This document shows, in pieces, positions 12,090-22,885 of a stretch of 64,000 nt of DNA (position 1 is its first letter; each line of letters starts with the position of its first letter). The notes beneath the pieces were generated by a model. That model was given only the letters and a program-made list of their open reading frames with translations. It did no database searches and had not been told where the DNA came from. Origin of the DNA: Salvelinus alpinus. Its lineage: Eukaryota; Chordata; Actinopteri; Salmoniformes; Salmonidae. The stretch spans positions 21,374,469-21,438,468 of the forward strand of contig NC_092092.1 of the NCBI RefSeq assembly GCF_045679555.1, read 5' to 3'. Position numbers and translations under genes: made by a program.

Positions 12090-12360
12090 TGTCAGTTTGC
12101 CTCTCCAAAAGTTCACTTAATCACCTCCACGCATGCAGGCGTTCTCTCTGCTTGCTTTTGGCCGGGCCCCAGTGTGATTTAAGTCGAATCAACAACACGT
12201 CATTGCCTCTCAATTCAGGTAAAACGGCGCAGTTTCTCAAATGCCTTTCCAAGTGTGCTTTCCCTCACTATTCCTGCTCACTGGGGCACCACTTAAAAAT
12301 CAATTAGTCTTTCATTTCCTCGAGGAAATTATTCGAAACAAATGTAGGGACCCCAAGCAG
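12090..12360. promoter_or_regulatory. Candidate conserved non-coding element
   Basis: A repeat-free block of mixed composition about 4.5 kb upstream of six3, standing out from the AT-rich DNA to its right. It ends with AATCAATTAGTC and CCTCGAGGAAATTATTCG, both AT-core homeodomain-type sites. No credible open frame. The call rests on composition and motifs only. Confidence 0.3.
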
Positions 12361-14624
12361 GATAATAAAAAAATTCTAATTATGTATTTGTTTATTTTAA
12401 CCCTTTACTTATTTAGCATAGTATGCATTTATTTATCCATATAAACCAATTGTTTTCACCTCCTTAACACCTTAATTATGTAGCCTATTGTTATACATAG
12501 GTAGGCCTACAGCGAACAATATCAGTGAAATAAATAAACAAGCCAATCTCACATGTTCAGAGTCAAAGTTACTCGCTGGTTAGATAAATAAGAATCTGAA
12601 ATGATGTAGTAATTATTACCTAATAATATTAGAGCTTTTCATTACGTTAATAATTGCAATTTTAGAGATGAATACATTAATAATGTAGCCATGTTATTAG
12701 TCTGAGTCACATGGGATCATATAGGCCTAATTGGCAGTAGCCTATATTGGATTTAAAAATACGCAAATTCATATGAAATAATTCATCAGTTGAGCTTCAA
12801 GTACATGGCGATATAGGGTTAGATCAAATAAACACGAGTCACTTCATTAAAAGTTTGTCAATGCTAGGTTTATGTGAAAGTATAGTTTTATAGAGCGGTC
12901 ATGGGGAAACAAACAATACCTAATTTGGCAGGCCTACAGTTGTGACACTGCTTGCTAAAAAAAAAAGTTAATTGAAAGTAGCCTATTGAATATAGACAGC
13001 ATAATCACATGGCATTATAGACTCACTTGCCTACTACCTACATTTCACATTTTTGTGTGTTCTATTTGATCATTTCAGGCTATAGGTCACTGGTTCATGA
13101 TTTTTAATTAACACACACTGATTTTCATTTTAAATCAGTATAACACACCTATAATCTTGACAACATGCAAGGTATGAAACATATGCTGTCGCGTTGTGCC
13201 CTTGCCAAAGAGCAGCAATACGACACACCAACGCTGGAGGTGTCGATGATCACTCTTCCAGGTATTTGGTTAGAGCGCTTTAATGCAGAAATAATATAAT
13301 GGATGCATCGCTCACGCCCCTGGGTTTAACATATGATGCCCCAATAACACTCAATATTCCCTAGGCCTTGCTCTTCATGCTATTAGAAAACGGCGAAGAT
13401 TATCTTTTCAAATGAAAAAACAGTTTAATGTCAAGGTTGTCACAGCAGCTGATATCTCAGAAGTACTTCTGAAATTCATACCGTAATGACATGCAATGTT
13501 GTTCCTTGCTAGAGATTGTACATCCGACCTCCTCACCATCCAGTTGATCAAGACCATTTGACCACATCATTTACCAGTAATAACATTGTAGGCCTAGTAG
13601 TAGTAGCCTAGTAGTAGTAGACTAATGACAAATGATGCTGATAATATGGCCCATCTTGTTACTAATATCCCATGTTAATGTAATATAAGTAATATTGCCT
13701 ACATTATGTGCTACTAATATGTATTTTTGTAACGGTAATACTATTTGCCATTTCACAGTTATTAAATGTATTATGTCTATGATATAGGCTACAGTATATG
13801 TTCCTGAGTCAAACTTGATCAGGGCGCTAAACCCGTGATGCTGATGTGGATACTGGAATGTTTCCTATAATTACCCAAGACCGGTAGTGAGTCGACGCTG
13901 GAATATCGCAGTAAAACCCCTTCATCTGAGAACGCTATATCAGTACCATCATGTCGAAAGGCAAGTCGTGGCCAATCTTATTTCACATGGAAGCCCATGA
14001 GCAACGTCAGACTCAATAGGAAGTTAACGTTGTGTACATAATTTATGCGTATAGGCTACCCATCTTCATTCATTCATTTAATTTCATGAATTCATGAATT
14101 CAATATGTATATATATATTTTTATATCCCTTCGTAATTTTCTCTGCGCGCCAGATGTGGATTCATAGGCTACTTTGATAGTAGGTGCTGCTCAAGAGGCC
14201 AGGGCCTATTTCATGTTATAGCTCCTTGCCACATTCACTTGACCTCTTTGAGCACTGTCTGGCCATCTCTGCGCGTCACGGGTAAATGCTTTCATTAAAG
14301 CTTTATATCGTCATCGACCGACGTGAGCGATCTATAGGCCTACAGATCCATAACACGGCAGCATGAGTTTGAGCCCTGAAGGTTAGGCTACTGTGTGTCA
14401 CCTGCGATTCTGTCACTGTCGCACACATTTGTTTGTTTCAGTGTTTGTGGCATGCAACGAGTAAAAGTCTAAATGCTGCAGCGTTTAGCCTCACTCCCTC
14501 TTGACTCCAGCTTTTGACATTACTCCACTCAATTTCCTGTTTACCCCCCAAGTCAAGCTTAAGTAACCATGAAGCGGTGAACTATATATAGTATCCAGCA
14601 TGTAGTGACAGTTATCTCTAGCCA
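12361..14624. other. AT-rich intergenic DNA
   Basis: No gene or transposon end recognised. Several TAGGCCTA palindromes (12502, 12722, 13589, 14335) and many related GTAGCCTA/TAGCCTAT words occur. A tandem GTAGTAGCCTA stretch lies at 13593-13622. Otherwise featureless to the eye. Confidence 0.5.
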
Positions 14625-15297
14625 CAACCGGGTCTCAGAGCATCTCGTATTATTCTGTATGTAAATCCGATACCCACATGTCTGATATGTTACGTTTCAT
14701 ATGATACAGTATGTATTAATTTGTGTATGTCCATCATCCATTTCATATGATATGTTACAAATTACAATTCGTATGAAATGTAATGAATTAGCTAAATGTA
14801 CAATATTCTACAAATTTGTGAAATGTACAATATGTTGCTAATTTGCAAAAATGTATGATATGTTACGAATTATAACTAGGTGGCTAACGTTAGCTAGGGT
14901 TTAGGGTTAGGGGTTAGGGTTAAGTTTAGGAGTTAGGTTAAAGGGTTAAGGTTAGGGTTAGAGGAAGGGTTAGCTAAAATGGTTAAGGTTAGGGTTAGGT
15001 GAAGGGTTAGCTAAAAGGGTTAAGGTTAGGGTTATGGGAAGGGTTAACATCCTAAATAGTTGCAAAGTAGCTAAAAAGTAGTAAGTAGTTGAAAAGTTGC
15101 TAATTAGCTAAAATGCTAAAGTTGTCCGTGATGAGATTCAAACTCGCAACCTTTGGGTTGCTAGACGTACGTGTTATACATTTTGACCTTAAGTCACTAT
15201 CTGTCTTATGTAACCATACAAAACGTAACCTAACCATCTAAATGGAGTATCTCAAATTGACATACAGAATAATATGAAATGCTCTGAGACCAGGTTG
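14625..15297. mobile_element. Non-autonomous TIR DNA element
   Basis: The two ends form an imperfect inverted repeat of about 45 bp: the left starts CAACCGGGTCTCAGAGCAT and the right, read on the minus strand, starts CAACCTGGTCTCAGAGCATT. Both continue into a shared TATTATTCTGTATGT. The interior has no transposase. It holds telomere-like GGGTTA repeats (about 14895-15050), a run of GCTAAAA/AAGTAGT words, and on the minus strand a GGTTGCGAGTTTGAATCTC block resembling a tRNA-type B box. I could not define a target-site duplication. Confidence 0.75.
14895..15050 (+). repeat. Degenerate telomere-like (TTAGGG-related) tract
   Basis: Repeated GGGTTA/GGTTAGGG units with AAGGGTTAGCTAAAA variants, inside the TIR element at 14625-15297. 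It is therefore part of a transposon rather than a chromosome-fusion scar. Confidence 0.75.
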
Positions 15298-15369
15298 GCT
15301 GCCAAGTCATTCAAGATTGACCTTGAAATTGGAAGTCTACATCGGGAATTGCCTTCAAAACCAGCCTCT

Positions 15370-15720
15370 AGGGACAACAAGGAGTGAATGCTATTACTAT
15401 CAAGTTGGCTTCTGTTGTGGATGGGTGTGGTGGATGGGAGTTTATGGATGGTTGCTTGTGTTCGATACCAGTCGTGGATACTGGTTCCCATGACTCTGGA
15501 TCAGAAGATTGCGTGTTCAATCCCAATTGTGGTCACTGGTTCCCAAGCCTCTGCATCAGAAGGTTGGACACGGGTTCCCATGACTCTGAATCACAAGGTT
15601 TTATTTTCCATCCCAGTCGTGGGCACTGTTTTTAACATTTTTAATTTGAACCCTATCCCAAACCTTAATCCTTACCTTAACCATTCAGAATGAGTGCCTA
15701 AACTAAACCCTTAACTTTTG
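15370..15720 (+). repeat. Short degenerate direct repeats
   Basis: Three diverged copies of a roughly 55-75 bp motif, each containing GGTTCCCA(T/A)G(A/C)CTCTG(G/A)ATCA, at about 15483, 15537 and 15574. This explains two overlapping open frames of 83 and 101 codons. The source family is not recognised. Confidence 0.6.
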
Positions 15721-16444
15721 ATTTTTGGAGAAATGGAATGATACAGAGCACCAATTTGACATTTGGAACAGCTTAGAAATGTTAGGTTTGGAGAATGTGG
15801 TTGAACGTCCAATTTTGCAGTGATATGTGAGAGCTTGTTGGTTATCTCTCTTTTTTTTCAACTAATGGTTGTCATTATAGAACAGTCAAATATATAACTA
15901 ATTTATTTTGCAAAAACAATTCTAAAGCTATTCTCATTTAAAAGTTTATTTACTAAGTTTGTCCATTGACATAGCCTAGTTTCCCTGTTGCCATTAGCCT
16001 ATATCTAACACTTTCTGTGGTTAACTGCTGCCTTTGAGTTGGCGGGAACGGGTCATAATCCATCACTGAAGGCCTAGAATTTGAAATTTAGAGAGCTATT
16101 GTAATACTCGATATTAGCTTAAGGGATAATAACGAGGGATGTAGCGTCCACGGAACTCGTTGTTCACGCGTGAGCAGCACCTGTCAAATGTGATTTATTT
16201 CAGTGGCTCCGTTTGGCGGGCGAGATCAATAGAGGACGTCTGGAGCACGCCAGGAAACGCAGCGAGCTGCATTACTGTGACAGGTGCAAGCCCCGCGCGC
16301 GGCTCTGTGTCGTTGCTGGGGGAAAGGACCGCCTCCGCATGCAGAGGTAGAAATAATGATGTTTCATCAATGGACCGTACTCACGCACTCACATGTTGTT
16401 GAAATGCTCTCTAAACATAACTTTAATTATCATTTTTTGTAGTA
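15721..16444. other. Intergenic, nothing recognised
   Basis: No gene seen. The part 16140-16350 is GC-rich with CpGs and could be regulatory, but no specific signal supports this. Confidence 0.4.
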
Positions 16445-16830
16445 GTTTATAATTAAACGTATTATTGGGTTAACCCTATAGGCGCGATGCATACGGTGTT
16501 TGCCATTCACGCCAGCGACCAGGGTTCACTTCTATGCCCCGTCGTTTGCTACACTGTTATCAGACGTGGGATGGCAGCGGTGAGGCCATCGGAACGTACG
16601 GCTCGATGTGTGAGTGGTAGGTCGAAAGCATGTAGACGCGCCTTCCCGTTTGGAGGGGGCAGTGTAGCGATCTTTGCTATATTACCCACGTTATAATTCT
16701 CACCAGCTGGGTTAAACCCATTGGACCTATGTGGAGGGTGTTTGCCTTTCACGCCAGTGACCCGGTTCCCTTCCCGACCCTGCGGTTTCCTATAATACAT
16801 TAAAGGGATAGTTCACCCATACAAAATTAC
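16445..16830. repeat. Possible interspersed repeat with internal duplication
   Basis: The motif GTTTGCC(A/T)TTCACGCCAG(C/T)GACC occurs twice (about 16498 and 16740), with a CpG-rich centre. The right edge carries TAAAGGGATAGTTCACCC, a phrase found in many fish interspersed repeats. The element type is not resolved. Confidence 0.45.
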
Positions 16831-16930
16831 ATATTGGGTTCCTTACCCTGTAAGCAGTCTAAGAACAAGTTATGACAGCAATCCACAATTTGTAATTTGT
16901 GGCACAAATCAAATGAATGCCATACCTATC

Positions 16931-18260
16931 TGCCTTCAGAAAGTATTCACACTCTTTGACTTTTTCCACATTTGGTTTTGTTACAGCCTGATGTATTTGT
17001 CAATGGCCTACACATAATACCCCATAATGTCAAAGTGAATTTATGTTTTTACAAATTAATTAAAAATGAAAAGCTGAAATGTCTTAAGTCAATAAGTATT
17101 CAACCCGTTTGTTATGGCAAGCCTATATAAGTTCAGGAGTAAAAATATGCTTAATAACAAGTCACATAATAAGTTGCATGGACTCACTCTGTGTGCAATA
17201 ATAGTGTTTAACATGATTTTTGAATGACTACCTCATCTCTGTACCCCACAAATACAATTATCCGTAAGGTCCCTCAGTCGAGCAGTGAATATCAAACACA
17301 GATTCAACCATAAAGAAGTTTTCCAATGCCTGGCAAAGGGCACCTATTGGTAGGTGGGTAAAAATCAAAAAGCAGACATTGAATATCCCTTTGAGCATGG
17401 TGAAGTTATTAATGACACTTTGGATGTTGTATCAACACACCCAGTCAATACAAAGATACAGTCTAACTCAGTTGCCAGACAGGAAGGAAACCACTCAGGG
17501 ATTTCACCATGAGAGCAATGGTGACTTTTTTATTGTTGTACTTTTTACAATTGGTAGTTACAGTCTTGTCCCATCGCTGCAACTCCCTATGGACCCAGGA
17601 GAGGCAAAGGTCGAGAACCATGCGTCCCCCGAAACACGACCCTGCCAAGCCGCCCTGATTCTTGACACTTAACCCGGAAGCCAGCCGCACCAATGTGTCG
17701 GAGGAAACACTGTCCAGCTGGCAACCGAAGTCATGCCCACCACAAGGAGTTTGAGGCAAGGAAATCACGGGTGGCCAAACCCTCCCCTAACCCAGACGAC
17801 ACTGGGCCAATTGTGCGCCGCCTTATGGGTCTCCCAGTCGGCTGTGACACAGCCTGGGATCGAACCCGTGTCTGTAATGACGCCTCAAGCACTGCGATAC
17901 AGTGCTTTAGACTGCTGTGCCACTCGGGAGGCCCAATTGTGACTTTTTAAAACAATTCCAGAGTTTACTGGCTGTGATAGGAGAAAACTGAGGATGGATC
18001 AACAACATTGTATTTACGCCCCAATGTTAACCGAATTGACAGAATAAATTAAAGGAAGTCTGTACAGAAGAAAAATATTCCAAAACATGCATCCTGTTTG
18101 CAATAAGACACTCAAGTAAAACTGCAAAAAAATGTGACAAAGAAATTATTAATTTTTAAAAAGCGTTATGTTTGGGACAAATCCAACACAACACATAATT
18201 GAGGACCACTCTTCATATTTTCAAGCACGATGGTGGCTGCATCATGTTATGGGTATGCTT
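16931..18260 (+). mobile_element. Tc1-like element, left part (interrupted)
   Basis: The left end reads CCTTCAGAAAGTATTCACAC then CTTTGACTTTTTCCACAT, the terminal inverted repeat of a salmonid Tc1 family. The same family is seen complete at 52430-57974, and aligned segments match in order. This copy is split by a SINE at 17531-17933. It stops abruptly at 18260, where the other copy continues, because another repeat begins there. The matching right terminal repeat is found at about 20446-20527. No transposase reading frame survives. Confidence 0.85.
17531..17933 (-). mobile_element. tRNA-derived SINE (full-length) inside Tc1
   Basis: On the minus strand the element begins GGCCTCCCGAGTGGCACAGC, with a diverged tRNA A box, then a B box GGTTCGATCCC. 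It ends in an A/T-rich tail after CAATTG. It is flanked by near-perfect 15-bp target duplications, CAATGGTGACTTTTT (17516-17530) and CAATTGTGACTTTTT (17934-17948), so the boundaries are firm. The same family occurs at 40526-40991. It resembles tRNA-head SINEs abundant in salmonids; the exact family name was not verified. Confidence 0.9.
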
Positions 18261-19828
18261 GTCAGTGGCGATTTTAGCATGTAAATCTTGGTGGGGCAAA
18301 AAAAAAATGTGGGATGCATGCCAGCAAAGCCACTATACAACACAACACTAAACAATACATTGATTGCACTATAACTGTGACAAACGGTGCCCACAAACTG
18401 CCTACATAAGGCTGGCCCAACAGCAGAGTCCCAATAGCAGTCCCAACACCTTACCACTGCTACACCTGGCTATCAGAGGAGCCTTGTCTGGAAGCGAAAC
18501 AGTTCATTCAGGCTCATTCAGCCTCATTTACTGCCTTTAAAAAAACCATAGCTGATATGGCTGAATTGCTTAAACAAATGTGGTTTCTACTGACAATTGA
18601 GATGTTCAAACTATGGCATAAGGGGATGACAAGAGTATAAGAGGCAATCCGTAATTTTGATTAAGAAATTAATGAGCGAGTTAGGACGGACGTAGTCAAT
18701 ATATCTATTTGTTCAGCACTTTTGAAATGTACAGCAAAATAATTCAGAACATGTGCCGTTCTTACAGTGTTCTCCCTGTACACCAAGTCAGAACCGTAGG
18801 ATAAATAAAGGGGACATATAAGCAGACAATGAAAGCTCTTACAATATTCAATGATTACATTTCTCAAAAACAGGTTATAGGCTACATGGGCACCACCAAG
18901 TCAGAACAGTAGGTGAAATTAAGAGGTGAAAATAGACCAAATTATTAGGGTGAGGCACATGGGCTACTAACATCTTACTATACAACATACACTTAGTATT
19001 ACATTCTTAGCTACAGTATACATATCTCCCTGGCATATTACATAATTTATGCAGCGGCATACAAGACATTTTTGGACTCACCTTGTTGTGCTGTGCTCAC
19101 TTGAACTGAAAGGTGGCGAGGTGGTCCTTTGTGGGCAAATTTTGTCATCAAACTTTGTCATCAAAGTCTGGCATTCCACTGAATAGCAGAATAATGATAG
19201 CTTTGCAATGCTTGCAGTTAGCCACCGATTCCTTCCAAACCAGTCATTGTTGAATTTGCGATTTCTAACTTGTTTTGTAATGTTAATGTCCAATGGCTGA
19301 TGAGCACCGATACGTTTTATCTATATTTTCTCTTCATATGACAAGGATTAAAAATGATTTGCGAGTAGATTGTCGACTTGATTCATGATGATGACTGCTA
19401 GCTAAGATTTTGAAAGTCAGAGCTGTTGTAGATATAACGTGATTTGACGCCATTTTATCTGTGGCCAATGACCTTGAGTCTTCTTGGATGGTCATTTCTA
19501 ATGTAACTTTATGGCACCACCCAAGGGGCTTGAATTTTCAAGCTCTACCCTTAGACTTGGCGGTGACGTAGTGTTCCCATAAGTGACAGAACACTGAGCC
19601 AATCATGGCGCAATGCTCCACATTTTCTGCTGGCTTGCCCCACCACCACAGAAAGCACTGAGCTAGGCTGAAACACCTGCATTTTGAAGCTTGTTTGTAT
19701 GCAACTTTATTAACTCAATTATATATATATTTTTTTTTACATTGTTTGCAAACTGATATGTGACACGTATTAATGCCAAAATAACATGCAAAACGGGCAA
19801 GCCCCCCCCATTTAAAAAAAAATATTTA
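18261..19828. mobile_element. hAT-like repeat fragment (left end CAGTGGCG)
   Basis: Tc1 sequence is replaced at 18261 by CAGTGGCGATTTTAGCATG, a hAT-style terminus, followed by about 1.5 kb without a coding frame. An internal phrase AAAGCACTGAGCTAGG lies near 19651. The right terminus (expected ...CGCCACTG) is missing. The sequence is cut by a Tc1-type terminus at 19831, and no 8-bp duplication can be shown. The class assignment rests on the left end only. Confidence 0.5.
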
Positions 19829-19830
19829 TA

Positions 19831-20445
19831 CACTACCGGTCAAAAGTTTTAGAACACCTACTCATTCAAGGGTTTTTCTTTATTTGTACTATTTTCTGCA
19901 TTGTAAAATAATAGTGAAGACATCAAAACTATGAAATAACACATATGGAATCATGTAGTCTTCCATTCCTGTGGCGGTCCTCATGAGAGCCAGTTTCATT
20001 ATAGCGCTTGATGGTTTTTGCAACTGCGCTTGAAGAAACTTTCAAAGTTCTCTAAATTTTCCGTATTGACTGACCTTCATGTCTTAAAGTAATGATGGAC
20101 TCTCGTTTCTCTTTGCTTATTTGAGCTGTTCTTGCCATAATAGGGACTTGGTCTTTTACCAAATAGGGCTATCTTCTGTAAACCACCCCTAGCTTGTCAC
20201 AACACAACTGATTGGCTCAAACGCATTAGAAGGAAAGAAATTCCACAAATTAACTTTTAACAAGGCACACCTGTTAATTGAAATGCATTCCAGGTGACTA
20301 CCTCATGAAGCTGGTTGAGAGAATGCCAAGAGTGTGCAAAGCTGTCATCAAGGCAAAGGGTGGCTATTTGAAGAAGATCTCAAATTTAAAATATATTTTG
20401 ATTTTTTAAAACACTTTTTTGGTTACTATATGATTCCATATGTTT
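19831..20445 (-). mobile_element. Deleted Tc1-like element (second family)
   Basis: Begins after a TA with CACTACCGGTCAAAAGTTTT, a terminal repeat of a different fish Tc1 family. Transposase remains lie on the minus strand (19971-20138). The opposite end reads toward ATGATTCCATATG but stops before the terminal repeat and runs directly into the right end of the older Tc1. It is therefore an internally deleted and end-truncated copy. Confidence 0.8.
19971..20138 (-). pseudogene. Tc1 transposase N-terminal remnant
   Basis: Starts with ATG on the minus strand at 20138-20136 and reads MARTAQISKEKRESII, then a helix-turn-helix region ending near KTIKRYNETGSHEDR, the DNA-binding part of Tc1 transposases. 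An in-frame TAG interrupts it after about 28 codons. The entire catalytic DDE domain is deleted. Confidence 0.8.
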
Positions 20446-20527
20446 TAATTAAATCCATTTGAATCCCACTGTGTAACACAACAAAATGTGGAAAAAGTAA
20501 AGGGGTGTGAATACTTTCCGAAGGCAC
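20446..20527 (+). mobile_element. Tc1-like right terminal repeat (pairs with 16931)
   Basis: Reads AAAATGTGGAAAAAGTAAAG then GGTGTGAATACTTTCCGAAG, the inverted counterpart of the left end at 16931. It ends near GGCACCTTATA. Together they delimit a former Tc1 copy whose middle is now occupied by other repeats. Confidence 0.8.
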
Positions 20528-20529
20528 CT

Positions 20530-22304
20530 TATATTATAATTTTTCCCCCATCATGTCCAAATTATCGATAAGTGAATTTGTTGAGCTACACAATCAATTT
20601 CAGATACTTTAGGATGATCAAATACCAATCCAGAGATATATCTATTTAGTAAAACTAAGCAAATTTCCCACTGTTAAATCATTGTCTTACGCCAGATAGC
20701 GTGACCGCCGAACTTAAGCCTAGTTCACATCTAACATTCAAGATGAGATGAGACAGTTTTATGCAGTTTTAGTACGAAGTTGGCTTGATCTGAACTGTTT
20801 AGTTTTAGAACATCTCATGTCAGCTACTGGAGTGTCCAAAATTCAACATGTCAAATCTTAGCTCAAGACTTCTGACGAGATGGATCATTTTAGCCAATCA
20901 GAGAACAGTGTGCTAAAGCTCTTTGTTTAGCCAGGCAGCTAGCTAGTCAAGTATACAGCTAGCTAGCTATTCTGCTAAAGTTAGCCAGCCTAGTTTGCAG
21001 ATTTTTCTCTGACATGTCACAAAGTGTACCCTGTTTCTGGTGCATGTATTTCATTGACACTCGTTTGCTACAACACCTTGCTACAACAAGTGACAACTTT
21101 GTTGTTTAGTAATGAAAATTGCAAACTTCTTTGACTACCATTAAGATACTTTTGAATAGCAAGTCACCCAACTTTTCAAATCCAAAATGCTGGAGTATAG
21201 CCAAACTTAAAATGTTAGCTTTACTGTCTAGATATACCTACATATGGTGAGGACTATACATATGCCAACAACATTCACAAAATGTGCTTCCGTCGTGGAG
21301 ATATGACGTATTCATATCCACCCAAAACCGGTTTGTAGCCTATATGACGGTATATCAAAATGCTTAAAAGTGAGAAACAATTATAGACCATATATGGAGG
21401 AGGAGAGAGAAAGAAAGAGAGAACACGTAATAAAGAAAGAAGCTGGTCTTTATACTGTGTCCGTGCCACCCATAGAATTGCATATTAGAACTAACTAATT
21501 GAATAAGATATCTGTGGTGCCACCCACCCACCTGACAGAACAGAATAGAACACTGCTGCCCAGTGGAACAGAAAAGGATCAATAGGTTATAATCAGACCG
21601 CTATTCTAGAACACATTCACTTCTATCCCGACTCTCATTATTTCCTTTGTAGGCATGGCCGCCACAGAGATCCTATTAAATCACTAGGTATTCTATTACA
21701 TGGGCATCGTAGGGTTCTCGGAAGGGATTGTGTGTTAGAATGGCACCCCTGTAGAAAATGACTAGGCTACACTCTGGGAAAAAGAGAGCTTGCTCTGCGG
21801 GTTAGATTCAAGCAATTTAGCAATAAACTCTTCATATCACCTCTCTCTCCAATAGCAATGTATTTTCTTTACTATACCATCCACTCATCTCTCTCCCTCT
21901 CTCTAGTGTCTAGGGACTTGTAAATCCCTTTATCACAATGGCAGGGTGGATTAAAGTTAGCTTTACAGAGAAAGTTTTAACTTGATCCGATGCTAGGTTC
22001 TTGTTTTACAAAACTATTTCCTAGAAAACATAATGGATGTTACATTGCCTGTCCCAGTTACCGCCTATCTTTACAAGACTCTAGTGATCTTAAATAGAAA
22101 TGAAGTCACTTCTAATTCAGTCTGTATTGCTGTATTAACATGTCAACTTCATAATAAACACTGGGGGGCAGCTGGGACTTGACGTGTAAGTCCGGTTTCT
22201 TCTGTTAAGGCCTTCAGAACTGTAACATTGCATTACCGACAGTGGACATTTTGTAAGATGGCATCCACAGCCCCCAGGGGCCAAATCTATGGTACCTAAA
22301 TATA
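20530..22304. other. Intergenic, unclassified repeat-like DNA
   Basis: No gene seen. The region contains GCTAGCTAGC-type words (20935-20970), an AG-rich stretch at 21400-21425 and a short CT tract near 21840-21905. Phrases such as CCCCCAGGGGCCAAATCT recur on both sides of the next Tc1 (about 22273 and 24150), which suggests that element landed in an older repeat. Confidence 0.45.
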
Positions 22305-22630
22305 CTGCAGTGCATTCAGAAAGTATTTAGACCCCTTCACTTTTTCCACATTTTGTTACGTTAGTCTTATTCTAAAATTGATTAAATTACATTTTTTCCT
22401 CATAAATCCACACACAACACCGCAAATAAAAACAGGAATACCTTATTTACATAAGTATTCAGACCCTTTGCTATGAGACTCAAAATTGAGCTCGGGTGCA
22501 ACCTGTTTTGATTGAACATCCTTGAGATGTTTCTACAACTTGATTGGAGTCCACCTGTGGTAAATTGGTTGGACATGATTTGGAAAGGCATACACCTGTC
22601 TATATAAGGTCCCACAGTTGACAGTGCATG

Positions 22631-22862
22631 TGTAACAGTATAACTTTAAACCGTCCCCTCGCCCCGACACGGGCGCGAACCAGGGACCTTCTGCACACAT
22701 CAACGGTCGCCCACGAAGCATCGTTACCCATCACTCCACAAAGGCCGCGGCCCTTGCAGAGCAAGGGGAAACCCTACTTCAGTCTCAGAGCAAGTGACGT
22801 AACCGATTGAAACGCTATTAGCGCGTACCCGCTAACTAGCTAGCCATTTCACATCCGTTACA
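22631..22862 (-). mobile_element. 232-bp tRNA-like element with short TIRs, nested in Tc1
   Basis: It interrupts the Tc1 leader between GTGCATG and CATGTCAGAGC, so the empty site is evident. The insertion is bounded by TGTAACAG and CCGTTACA, 8-bp inverted ends with one mismatch, and by a 4-bp duplication CATG (22627-22630 and 22863-22866). On the minus strand it contains a T-arm-like GGTTCGCGCCC (B box) near its far end and TAGCTAGTTAGCGGG near its start. There is no open frame and no A tail. Similar sequences are familiar from salmonid genomes, but the class (SINE or MITE) is unclear. Confidence 0.85.
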
Positions 22863-22885
22863 CATGTCAGAGCAAAAACCAAGCC

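Noticed and set aside
14885-15060. Telomere or chromosome-fusion site
   Set aside because: The TTAGGG-like units are degenerate and confined inside a transposon with inverted ends.
15130-15180. Genuine tRNA gene
   Set aside because: Only a B-box-like segment is present within a TIR element; no cloverleaf or A box at the right spacing.
17693-17950. 85-codon open frame with Cys/Arg-rich peptide
   Set aside because: Lies entirely inside a tRNA-derived SINE.
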